From: Paenibacillus zeisoli
GTDB taxonomy: Bacteria; Bacillota; Bacilli; Paenibacillales; Paenibacillaceae
Length of the DNA: 64,000 bases
NCBI RefSeq assembly: GCF_003994465.1
Contig: NZ_RZNX01000007.1
Location: 62,001 to 126,000 of the forward strand
Direction of reading: 5' to 3'
The notes under the pieces were generated by a model, which was not told the origin of the DNA, ran no database searches, and saw only the letters and a program-made list of their open reading frames with translations. Made by a program: the position numbers and the translations under genes. Positions 24,819-32,989 of this stretch are shown piece by piece. Position 1 is the first letter of the stretch. Each line of letters starts with the position of its first letter.

Positions 24819-26936
24819 GTGGACGACTTCATTCAGGAATGGAACGAGCAGGAGAAAGCGCTTGAGGCGATTAACCACAAGCTGGCTTTGCTCCCAGACC
24901 TTCCGGGCTGTTATTTAATGAAGAACAAAGAAGGTACCATCATCTATGTCGGCAAAGCCAAAGTGCTGAAGAACCGGGTCCGCTCCTATTTTAGGGGCAG
25001 CCATGACGGTAAGACTCAGCGCCTGGTGACCGAGATACGTGATTTCGAATATATCGTAACGGCAAGCAATATGGAAGCACTCATTCTGGAGTGCAACTTG
25101 ATTAAGAAGCATATGCCGCGTTATAACGTGCTTCTGAAGGACGACAAAACTTTTCCGTATATCAAAATAACGAACGAAGAACATCCGCGGCTGGAAGTAA
25201 CCCGGCGGATTTTGAAGGATAAAGCGAAGTATTTCGGCCCCTACCCGAATGGTTACGCGGCTCATCAGACCAAGAAGCTGCTGGATCGGATGTATCCACT
25301 CCGGAAGTGTAATGTGATGCCTAAGGAAGTATGCTTGTATTATCATATGGGACAGTGTATGGCCCCTTGTGTACAGGAAGTTCCACAGACATCTTATGAC
25401 GAGATTTCCCAGGAAATTACACGGTTTCTCAGCGGCGGACATGAGGAGATCAAGAAAGAGCTGCGGCGCAAGATGGAAGAGGCAGCGGAGGACCTGTACT
25501 TTGAAAGGGCCAAAGAACTGCGTGACCAGATTATCAACATCGATGCCTTGATGGAGAAACAGAAAATTTCTATGGCCGATTCCCGTGACCGAGACGTCTT
25601 TGGATTCGCGGTGGATAAGGGCTGGATGTGTGTACAGATCCTTTATATGCGCCAAGGTAAAATGATTGAACGCCATGCTTCTATTTTCCCGTTCTATGGG
25701 GATGCCTACTCTGATTTCCTGTCCTTTGTAACCCAATATTACAGTGATAATCCGGCTCTGCCGCAGGAAATTTTGCTTCCGGGCATGGAAGAAAGCGAAG
25801 AGCAGAAGCAAGCGGCGGGCGAAGCAGGTGCTGAAGGCAGCAGCACGGCAGGTGCCGAGATGGCAGCTGATGACGGGACCCGCTCAGGGGAGGAGAGAGC
25901 AGTACCTTTTCTCTCTGCAGAAGCCCTTGCTGCAAGAATATCGGAAGAGGATGCGGCGGGAGGAGATTCCTCTGCGGATTCGGTGGAGTCTGCTGGACAG
26001 GAGGGAGATCCCGAGGCGAATGCAGACTCCGGAGCTGCCGAACGGGCGGCTTCCGGACTAACGGATGCGGTTAGCGGAGCAGCTTCGCTGCAGCAGTGGC
26101 TCGGGATTAAAGTCTACGTGCCGCAGCGTGGATTAAAGCGTCAGATGGTCTTGATGGGAGTCGAGAACGCGCGGGTTGCCTTGAACGAGAAGTTCAGATT
26201 GATTGAACGTAATGAAGAGCGTACCTCTAAAGCCTCGGAAAGCCTGGGGAACTGGATCGGACTGTCATCGCTGCGGCGTATTGAGGCGTTCGATAACTCC
26301 AATATCCAGGGCGCCAATCCGGTATCGGCCATGGTGGTCTTTACGGATGGGAAGCCGGATAAGAAGGAATACAGGAAATACAAGGTACGGACCGTGCAAG
26401 GACCAGATGACTACGAGACCATGCGCGAAGTCATTCGCAGACGTTATGAGCGGGTGCTCAAAGAGAATCTACCGCTTCCGGACCTAATTGTCGTCGATGG
26501 AGGGAAGGGACAAATCTCAGCTGCTATCGATATTCTTGAGAATGAGCTTGGATTATTCGTTCCCGTAGGGGGACTCGTGAAGGATACGAAGCACAAAACT
26601 GCCCAGCTCATGATTGGAGATCCTGCTGAGCCGGTTAATCTCCCTAGAGACAGCCAGGAGTTCTATCTTTTGCAGCGCATCCAGGATGAGGTCCACCGCT
26701 TTGCGATCAGCTTCCACCGGGAACAGCGGGGCAAGTCGATGGTAACTTCGCGGCTGGATTCGATTCCGGGAATCGGCGAGAAGCGTAGAAAGGCACTGCT
26801 CAAGCATTTCGGATCCCTTAAGAAGATCAAAGAGGCAACGGTTGAAGACTTCCGGCCATTATCCATAGGTGATAAGCTTGCGAGACAGATTATAGCTGCT
26901 CTACGTGATGAAGAAGAGAGTGTAACTCCAAATTGA
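24819..26936 (+). CDS. uvrC: Excinuclease ABC subunit C (UvrC)
   Basis: The nuclease of nucleotide excision repair, cutting on both sides of a lesion with UvrA/UvrB. Domains in order: GIY-YIG ([20 protein letters not shown], residues ~29-48), cysteine-bearing segment, UVR/UvrB-binding helix ([25 protein letters not shown], ~225-250), RNase-H-like nuclease ([11 protein letters not shown] and IVVDGGKGQ) and a C-terminal helix-hairpin-helix ([19 protein letters not shown]). Length is 705 residues against about 600 usually: residues ~324-424 are an Ala/Glu/Gly/Ser-rich low-complexity insertion before the nuclease domain. GTG start with GGAGAGGAG upstream. Confidence 0.96.
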   Translation: MDDFIQEWNEQEKALEAINHKLALLPDLPGCYLMKNKEGTIIYVGKAKVLKNRVRSYFRGSHDGKTQRLVTEIRDFEYIVTASNMEALILECNLIKKHMPRYNVLLKDDKTFPYIKITNEEHPRLEVTRRILKDKAKYFGPYPNGYAAHQTKKLLDRMYPLRKCNVMPKEVCLYYHMGQCMAPCVQEVPQTSYDEISQEITRFLSGGHEEIKKELRRKMEEAAEDLYFERAKELRDQIINIDALMEKQKISMADSRDRDVFGFAVDKGWMCVQILYMRQGKMIERHASIFPFYGDAYSDFLSFVTQYYSDNPALPQEILLPGMEESEEQKQAAGEAGAEGSSTAGAEMAADDGTRSGEERAVPFLSAEALAARISEEDAAGGDSSADSVESAGQEGDPEANADSGAAERAASGLTDAVSGAASLQQWLGIKVYVPQRGLKRQMVLMGVENARVALNEKFRLIERNEERTSKASESLGNWIGLSSLRRIEAFDNSNIQGANPVSAMVVFTDGKPDKKEYRKYKVRTVQGPDDYETMREVIRRRYERVLKENLPLPDLIVVDGGKGQISAAIDILENELGLFVPVGGLVKDTKHKTAQLMIGDPAEPVNLPRDSQEFYLLQRIQDEVHRFAISFHREQRGKSMVTSRLDSIPGIGEKRRKALLKHFGSLKKIKEATVEDFRPLSIGDKLARQIIAALRDEEESVTPN

Positions 26937-26994
26937 TACTACGTTACGAACGCTTCTCTTCTCGAGAATCATTCCATACTTGGATATAAATGCA

Positions 26995-27045
26995 GCAGGC
27001 CGCCTGGGGATCATACCCTGGGCGGCCTGCTTCGTTTGATTTTGG
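26995..27045 (+). terminator. Terminator after uvrC
   Basis: GCAGGCCGCC (26995-27004) pairs with GGCGGCCTGC (27021-27030); TTCGTTTGATTTT follows. Confidence 0.88.
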
Positions 27046-27097
27046 AATCTATAAGTGTTTAGATTTGAAACGGATCTAACTCCGTTTCTTTGTCTGG

Positions 27098-27249
27098 CCC
27101 AAGACTGAAGCAGCGGAGAGAACGAAGCGATTCCGGAGAAGCGTCAGCGGTCGCCTTTGTCCCCGAATTTATTCCGCTAAGGAATTATTCAGTAAATTTG
27201 GGGACAACAGCGATTGGAGGAATGGTTCGTTCGCGCAGCGTCTCTTGGG
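27098..27249 (+). repeat. Structured intergenic repeat element, copy 1
   Basis: A ~150-bp palindromic element in the gap between convergent uvrC and the CPBP gene. Outermost arms CCCAAGA/TCTTGGG (27098-27104 and 27243-27249); middle arms GAACGAA/TTCGTTC and ATTCC/GGAAT; central 15-bp stem 27157-27171 with 27193-27207 (TTGTCCCCGAATTTA against TAAATTTGGGGACAA, one G-T pair) with a 21-base loop containing CCGCTA. The blocks AGCGGTCGCCTTTG and CAACAGCGAT flank the stem. A second copy in reverse orientation is at 56323-56455, with a different but equally paired stem sequence. It encodes no protein; it could be an RNA motif, a terminator-like structure or a non-autonomous mobile repeat. Confidence 0.85.
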
Positions 27250-27301
27250 AGAAGGGGCAGCTTTGGTGATGACACCGCCATTTTGCCATTTGCCAAAGTA
27301 G

Positions 27302-28993
27302 TTAATCTTCCAGGATAAGGGCAGGTGATCCTGGCTTCTGCCGCTTAAATACATAGATCAAGAAGCCAACTACAGCTGGAAGAAGGATGTAGATTATGCC
27401 CGTCAAAATACTTCCCATATCGCCCATAATCATTAAGCTTAGTCCCATAAGGACACTGTCAAAGATAACATGAGCAAAAAGAACAGTAATAAAACCTGAC
27501 CGAAGGAAGATGAAACTGAACAACAGGCCGATGAAGGCCAGTTCAATCGGTCGTGAGATAACGGGATAGATCGGATACAAGGTATGGCCGAATGCCCAGA
27601 TCAGAGACGAGATCAGACTGGCAATCCAGGTGCTGCGGAATATCTTTTTCAGCATGGGAATTCCGAATAATCGATAGACCGCCTCCTCCCCAATGCCCGC
27701 TGTCCAGGCCACCAGAGGGAATAGCCAAGGGTATACCATATTATAGGTGGATTGAGTAGCATCGGTCGTAGACCAGGAATGAATCGTTCCTTCAAGCAGT
27801 ACGAAGATAACGGACTGGGCACCCAGCAGGATTAAAGCCCAGGCATAGCCCCGGATCATGGAATTCAGCACATGGCTTCCATACCCGGGCTCATTCGCAC
27901 GCCTCCACATGGTAATCCCCTGCTTACGCCATAATCCATCTCCTCCTACAAGTGAGAAGTAGACTGAAGCGGTCACCATCAGGGTGAAGAGGGCCTGCAC
28001 GACAAGAAGTACGGTCAACGTCCCTTTGGACATATTCTGTGATTGCAGGACAGGCATCAGATTAAGTACGGTGAAGATATTGACTGCAAAGTAAAAGGCA
28101 GTTAGAAAGATGCCTCTTCCGAAGGAGGCATGGGGCCGGGTTCTAGCACTATAGACTATAGCCAGAATGCCAAGTACAAAGGACAATAGGGCATAGCCGC
28201 CAAAATAAAGCCAGTTAGCCAGGCGGGTCTGCGCCTTTACATAATCCAAGTGAGACTGAGGTACGCTGAAGGCGGCCTCCATGGAGGAGACTTGGCCATA
28301 CTCAAATTGGAACCGCAGTTCGGCGGAAGCCTCACCGATAGTGTATTTGTTAACGCGGTAGGTCAAACCCAGGTCATCCGGCCCGCTGACAAGATCCAGT
28401 TCATGGGCTCTATAACCCAGGGCTTCGAGATACGGAATTGCCTTATTTTGCTTGTCCGTAAGAGAAAGATTTCCTTCCAGCTCCTGCAGATTCTGCATGG
28501 CAAGTGAACGATTCTGCTCCAGCATGACTTCCCGGTCTTTGCGGGAATACAGCTGGACGGCCTCAAAGCCAACAACAGCACCCGTAGTCATATGTACGTC
28601 TATATCAAGTTGTTTGACAAACGAAGCAGGATTCGAGAAGCTGACACGGTAAACGTCATAGGGGAACCGCTTCTCATATTTATTGTTATACGTAGTGAGT
28701 AGATTTTTCTTGCTTAAGTAGCCATAAAAATCAGAGTCAGATTGGTAGGTGACCAGGGGCTTCACCTCTGTATCCAGGCGATCAAGGCCGATTGTGTTCT
28801 CTGCGAATTGCTTAGCTGCCAGTATCGCCTTATCTTTGCTGATAATCTGACCAGGGGGCTCCTGCTGGAGTCCATCTGTGGAGGTAAGAGGAAATACTTG
28901 AATGTACAGGAAAATAACCAGTCCAACAACGGCCATGATCCATAACGCTTTGTTGCTTAGCGGCAGCTTGTGATTCGGCCTTTGAGCTTTCAT
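27302..28993 (-). CDS. CPBP-family intramembrane metalloprotease
   Basis: A 563-residue membrane protein. It has an N-terminal helix (residues ~17-38), an outer domain of ~210 residues with PepSY-like character, and then about eight helices. The C-terminal third carries the CPBP (Rce1-like/Abi) motifs GIGEEAVYRLFGIP (EExxxR), FGHTLYP and HVIFDS, whose Glu and His residues bind the catalytic zinc. CPBP proteins cleave membrane substrates or prenylated peptides; the target here is unknown. The ATG at 28993 has AAGGAGTTTGCTC before it; a TTG two codons upstream is less likely. Divergent from ktrB. Confidence 0.88.
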   Translation of the reverse strand: MKAQRPNHKLPLSNKALWIMAVVGLVIFLYIQVFPLTSTDGLQQEPPGQIISKDKAILAAKQFAENTIGLDRLDTEVKPLVTYQSDSDFYGYLSKKNLLTTYNNKYEKRFPYDVYRVSFSNPASFVKQLDIDVHMTTGAVVGFEAVQLYSRKDREVMLEQNRSLAMQNLQELEGNLSLTDKQNKAIPYLEALGYRAHELDLVSGPDDLGLTYRVNKYTIGEASAELRFQFEYGQVSSMEAAFSVPQSHLDYVKAQTRLANWLYFGGYALLSFVLGILAIVYSARTRPHASFGRGIFLTAFYFAVNIFTVLNLMPVLQSQNMSKGTLTVLLVVQALFTLMVTASVYFSLVGGDGLWRKQGITMWRRANEPGYGSHVLNSMIRGYAWALILLGAQSVIFVLLEGTIHSWSTTDATQSTYNMVYPWLFPLVAWTAGIGEEAVYRLFGIPMLKKIFRSTWIASLISSLIWAFGHTLYPIYPVISRPIELAFIGLLFSFIFLRSGFITVLFAHVIFDSVLMGLSLMIMGDMGSILTGIIYILLPAVVGFLIYVFKRQKPGSPALILED

Positions 28994-29096
28994 GAGCAAA
29001 CTCCTTTGTTTTATATTAATATGTAATTAATGAAATGAACTTAAGCCACAGTAAAGATAACACAATTGCTATTCTTAATGAAGAGGTGAACAAGTC

Positions 29097-30440
29097 TTGA
29101 AGTTTAGAACACCCCGGCTTTCGCCGCCCCAAGTCCTGGTGCTCGGCTTTGCTGCTATTATTATGCTTGGCACATTGCTCCTTATGCTCCCTATTTCAAA
29201 TACCAGCGGGAGATCACTTGAATTCATTAATGCACTATTTACCTCCACCTCAGCGACCTGTGTAACAGGGCTGGTCGTCAGGGATACGGGCATAGACTTT
29301 ACCAGGTTCGGCCAAGTCGTCATTATGCTGCTTATACAGGTGGGCGGACTAGGATTTATGACGATGGCTACCTTGTTCGCTATGGTATTTAAACGTAAGA
29401 TTTCTTTAAAAGATCGCCTTCTCCTTCAGGAGGCTATGAATCAGAGCACGATGGAGGGAATCGTTCGACTGATCCGAAAAGTACTAACCTATTCCTTGTT
29501 GATCGAATTGTGCGCTGCGCTGATCTACTCTGTGCGGTGGGCCTTTGATATGCCAGTTGGACAGGCTGTTTATTTCGGTATCTTCCATGCTGTATCCATG
29601 TTTAACAATGCAGGTTTTGATTTGTTTGGTGAATACCGAAGCCTGACTCTATTTGTGGATGATCCCGTCGTTAACCTGGTCACCATGTTCCTGATTGTCA
29701 CCGGGGGAATCGGCTTTGTAGTGATCTCTGACCTAACCGGCTTAGGCAGCAATCGTAACAAGTGGAAGCTTTCACTCCATTCAAAGGTTGTGCTATCCAT
29801 GACAGCAGCCCTTATCGTGATTGGCACTCTGGTGATCTTTGTCTTTGAATTTACGAATTCGAAGACGCTGGCGCCTTTAGGATGGGGGGGCAAAATATGG
29901 GGTTCCCTGTTCCAATCGGTCACTCCGAGAACAGCAGGAGCCAATACACTGGATATCGGGGCGTTAAGGCAAGCTACTCAATTCTTTATAATTATCTTAA
30001 TGTTTATCGGAGCCTCACCAGGCTCAACGGGCGGAGGGATTAAGACAACGACCTTTACCATACTGGTTGGCGCGGTTCTGGCCATGATCCGGGGAAGAGA
30101 GGAACTTGTGCTGTTCCGCTATCGCCTTGCACAGGAGCGTATTCATAAGGCTATTACGGTCACCATGTTTGCGCTGTTCCTGATCATTACCGTCACGATG
30201 ATTCTCTCGGCCACAGAGGACGCCAGCTTCCTGAGTATCCTATTCGAGACGACATCCGCGTTCGGGACCGTTGGATTAAGCATGGGACTTACCGCCAAGC
30301 TGTCCGTATTCGGTAAGGTGCTGATCTCTCTGACCATGTTCGCAGGCAGACTGGGGCTGTTAACACTAGCTTATGCACTTGGGCCCAAGAAAGAGAAGGA
30401 GCTGTACAGACATCCGGAAGGCAAAATGATAATTGGGTAA
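29097..30440 (+). CDS. ktrB: Potassium uptake channel subunit KtrB
   Basis: A 447-residue TrkH/KtrB-type K+ translocating subunit. The four pore loops are visible with their filter glycines: SATCVTGL, FNNAGFDLF, PRTAGANTLD and SAFGTVGLS. PGSTGGGIKTTTF is the intramembrane gating loop of KtrB proteins. It works with the KtrA gating ring, encoded 17 bases downstream. Start is TTG at 29097 with GAGGTG upstream. The 103-base gap to the divergent CPBP gene is too short for the c-di-AMP riboswitch often found before ktr genes, and none is seen. Confidence 0.94.
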   Translation: MKFRTPRLSPPQVLVLGFAAIIMLGTLLLMLPISNTSGRSLEFINALFTSTSATCVTGLVVRDTGIDFTRFGQVVIMLLIQVGGLGFMTMATLFAMVFKRKISLKDRLLLQEAMNQSTMEGIVRLIRKVLTYSLLIELCAALIYSVRWAFDMPVGQAVYFGIFHAVSMFNNAGFDLFGEYRSLTLFVDDPVVNLVTMFLIVTGGIGFVVISDLTGLGSNRNKWKLSLHSKVVLSMTAALIVIGTLVIFVFEFTNSKTLAPLGWGGKIWGSLFQSVTPRTAGANTLDIGALRQATQFFIIILMFIGASPGSTGGGIKTTTFTILVGAVLAMIRGREELVLFRYRLAQERIHKAITVTMFALFLIITVTMILSATEDASFLSILFETTSAFGTVGLSMGLTAKLSVFGKVLISLTMFAGRLGLLTLAYALGPKKEKELYRHPEGKMIIG

Positions 30441-30457
30441 AAGGAGACACAGCTTAT

Positions 30458-31126
30458 ATGAAGAAACAACAGTTCGTGGTTATCGGACTTGGGCGCTTTG
30501 GTTCAAGTCTTGCAATGGAGCTTATTGATCAAGGTTATGAGGTACTAGGGGTGGACCGGAACGAAGAGGTCGTCTCGAATATGAGCAGCTACCTAACTCA
30601 TACGGTAGTAGCCGATGCAACGGATGAGGAGATGCTTAGATCGATAGGCATTCGCAACTTCGACTGCGGTATTGTAGCGATCGGAGATGATATTCAAATG
30701 AGCATCATGGCGACCATTTTGCTGAAGGAGATGGGGATCGGGACGGTGGTATCCAAGGCGATCTCTACACTCCACGGACGTGCTCTGGAGAAGCTGGGTG
30801 TAGACAAGGTGGTCTATCCGGAGAGGGATATGGGCATTCGGGTAGCCCATCAGCTTGTGAATCCGAATCTGGTAGATTACATTGAACTGTCGAAGGATTA
30901 CAGTATTGTAGAATTGAAGGTGCCATCCTCTCTAGATGGGCAAATGCTCAGTGATCTTAACCCAAGAGCCCGTTTTGGATGCAGCATCGTGGCGATTCAA
31001 AAGCCGAATGGCTGCATTGTTGCCCCTACAGCTATGGACCAGATTCATACCGGGGATATTATGGTAATTATTGGTTCCAATGAGAATATCGAGGAGTTCG
31101 AGGAATCGGTTAATAACAGAGCATAA
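30458..31126 (+). CDS. ktrA: KtrA gating subunit (RCK/TrkA-N)
   Basis: A 222-residue cytoplasmic regulator of the K+ channel: an RCK_N domain with nucleotide motif VIGLGRFGSSLA (residues ~8-19) and acidic VDRNEE at the end of the second strand (ADP/ATP binding), then an RCK_C domain (SLDGQMLSDLNPRARFGCSIVAIQK), the place where c-di-AMP binds in relatives. It lies directly after ktrB (17-base gap, AAGGAGACACAGCTTAT before the ATG), forming a complete ktrBA uptake system. Confidence 0.94.
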   Translation: MKKQQFVVIGLGRFGSSLAMELIDQGYEVLGVDRNEEVVSNMSSYLTHTVVADATDEEMLRSIGIRNFDCGIVAIGDDIQMSIMATILLKEMGIGTVVSKAISTLHGRALEKLGVDKVVYPERDMGIRVAHQLVNPNLVDYIELSKDYSIVELKVPSSLDGQMLSDLNPRARFGCSIVAIQKPNGCIVAPTAMDQIHTGDIMVIIGSNENIEEFEESVNNRA

Positions 31127-31151
31127 AAAATCCCCCTCTCTTGAGTGAGGG
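31125..31151 (-). terminator. Terminator of the LysR gene (minus strand)
   Basis: On the minus strand CCCTC pairs with GAGGG and is followed by GGATTTTTT. The T run overlaps the ktrA stop region. Confidence 0.75.
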
Positions 31152-31160
31152 TCCGCAGGC

Positions 31161-32063
31161 TTATACGGACAGGGCACTGGAGAGGGTTTTCTTCATTTCG
31201 GAGATCCACTGGCGTGTTTCGGTATTAAGATCCGTCTTCTGACCGAAGATCAGGCAGGTTCTTCTGCGGGTCTGTTCCAGCTCTTTCATGGGAATAGTCA
31301 CCACTTCATTCTTATCGAGCAGCGGAGTCCGAAGGTAGGATTTTGGCAAAAGAGCAGCGGCTTTACAGGTGGGCAGCAGGCGGACAATGGCCTCGAAGGA
31401 GTCAATCTCCATTCTAATGTCGGGAATGACATTGTGCCGGGCGAACAGATCATCTATCACTCTACGGTACCAGGTTCCTTTGGAGAAAATAATCATGGGC
31501 TGTCCGCTGAGATCCTCCATGGAAATACGATCTTCCTGAAGCAGCTCATGCTGGCTGGGGACAACAAGCTCCAGATGGTCCTCAAAGAGTGGAATGCACA
31601 GCAGTCCAGGCTCTTCAATGGAGGAGGCGACGACGCCAAAATCAACTTTTTTATCCCGGACGTGGGATACGATTTCGTGGGTCTTGCCGGTAACCAGCTT
31701 GAGCTCAGTATCTGGATACTTATTCATCAGGGCCTTAACCAGAGGGGGAAGCGTGGTCTGAATGGTAGTCAGACTGGCTCCCAGGGTAAGGACGCTCCGC
31801 TCGGCCTGCTTATATCTGGAGATGGACTCCAGGAATTGGACATGCCGCTGCCTTTGCTCGATCGCATAAGTATAGACAAGCTGCCCTGTGCGGGTGAGCT
31901 CCAGGCGTTTGCCGTTACGGTTGAAGAGCAAGACCCCAAGTTCGTCCTCCAGCTTGGCAATCTTGCGGGAAAGGGCAGGCTGGGACAGATTAAGCAGCTT
32001 TGAAGCTTTATTCAGACTGGCTTGTTCCACCACGGTAATATAGACAAGTAGATCTTCAAACAT
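31161..32063 (-). CDS. LysR-family transcriptional regulator (divergent from sdh)
   Basis: A 300-residue LysR-type regulator: N-terminal winged HTH (EDLLVYITVVEQASLNKASKLLNLSQPALSRKIAKLEDELG) and a periplasmic-binding-protein-like effector domain. The ATG at 32063 is preceded by AAGGGGGACTCGACC; ten more in-frame codons upstream lack a site. It is divergent from sdhCAB, so control of succinate dehydrogenase is a sensible hypothesis, similar to the LysR protein CcpC acting on TCA genes in Bacillus. A TTATGCATAA palindrome lies near its own start. The co-inducer is unknown. Confidence 0.88.
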   Translation of the reverse strand: MFEDLLVYITVVEQASLNKASKLLNLSQPALSRKIAKLEDELGVLLFNRNGKRLELTRTGQLVYTYAIEQRQRHVQFLESISRYKQAERSVLTLGASLTTIQTTLPPLVKALMNKYPDTELKLVTGKTHEIVSHVRDKKVDFGVVASSIEEPGLLCIPLFEDHLELVVPSQHELLQEDRISMEDLSGQPMIIFSKGTWYRRVIDDLFARHNVIPDIRMEIDSFEAIVRLLPTCKAAALLPKSYLRTPLLDKNEVVTIPMKELEQTRRRTCLIFGQKTDLNTETRQWISEMKKTLSSALSV

Positions 32064-32299
32064 GGTCGAGTCCCCCTTATGCATAAAAGACATAACATTT
32101 AATAATTATATTGCAATTCCATTATAAGTTCAAAAGGAGTAACATAAAAACTGACACAAGTTGTTCACATGGTATCGGTCAGTCTCAGGTACTGCCGCTT
32201 ACGATTGTGGAATGTATCATTTACAACCGGCCAGAGGGCATGACAATTCATGCGCCATGAACGGACAACGATGGATACCGGAAAGGGGTACGCGCAATT

Positions 32300-32971
32300 A
32301 TGAAAGGGTTTTATTCCAGAAAACTGCACTCGTTGCTGGGTGTTATACCGCTAGGTTTCTTCATTCTGGAACACATGATTACGAATTTTTCTGCCGTAGA
32401 GGGCGGGCCGCAGGGGTTCAAGGATAGTGTTGCTTTCCTGAACGGACTGCCGTTAGTACTGATTCTTGAAATTTTTGGTATTTTCTTGCCTTTAATGTAT
32501 CATGCGATCTACGGTCTCTACATTGCGTTTCAGGCTAAGCCGAACAACGGTAGGTTCAACAACGAGCGGAATTTACGTTATCTGCTCCAGCGGGTTACAG
32601 GGGTTATTGTTCTTGTCTTTGTAATCTGGCATTTGTATGAGACTCGGGTCCAGGTGGCACTTGGGCATGTATCGCACGAAGATTTAGGCCACGTAATGCA
32701 TGACATTGTGACCAATCCGCTGTTCTTTATTTTCTACGTGATCGGGGTATTGTCTGCTTCGTTCCACTTCGCGAACGGTCTCTGGTCGTTCCTGGTTAGC
32801 TGGGGTGTAACGGTGGGTCCTCGTGCCCAGCGCGTATCTTCTAACATCTGCATGGGTCTGTTTGTGATTGTATCAATCATGTTCGTATGGTCGCTGTTTG
32901 CATTCCGTAATGCGGAATTCCAAGCGAGCGGCGAAGCTCTGCTTCAGACCCTTAGAACATTCATCGGATAA
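32300..32971 (+). CDS. sdhC: Succinate dehydrogenase cytochrome b558 subunit SdhC
   Basis: A 223-residue di-heme membrane anchor with five helices. The histidines expected to ligate the two hemes are present in each helix (LHSLLG, LEHMITN, MYHAIYG, IWHLYETR, SFHFANGLW). It passes electrons from SdhA/SdhB to menaquinone. GGAAAGGGG lies upstream of the ATG. It heads the sdhC-sdhA-sdhB operon, as in Bacillus, with 18- and 20-base gaps, and is divergent from a LysR regulator. Confidence 0.95.
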   Translation: MKGFYSRKLHSLLGVIPLGFFILEHMITNFSAVEGGPQGFKDSVAFLNGLPLVLILEIFGIFLPLMYHAIYGLYIAFQAKPNNGRFNNERNLRYLLQRVTGVIVLVFVIWHLYETRVQVALGHVSHEDLGHVMHDIVTNPLFFIFYVIGVLSASFHFANGLWSFLVSWGVTVGPRAQRVSSNICMGLFVIVSIMFVWSLFAFRNAEFQASGEALLQTLRTFIG

Positions 32972-32989
32972 AAGGAGTGACGATAGATT

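Noticed and set aside
24915..25811. Open frame of 298 codons on the minus strand
   Set aside because: Antisense to uvrC, with no start signal and no recognisable domain.
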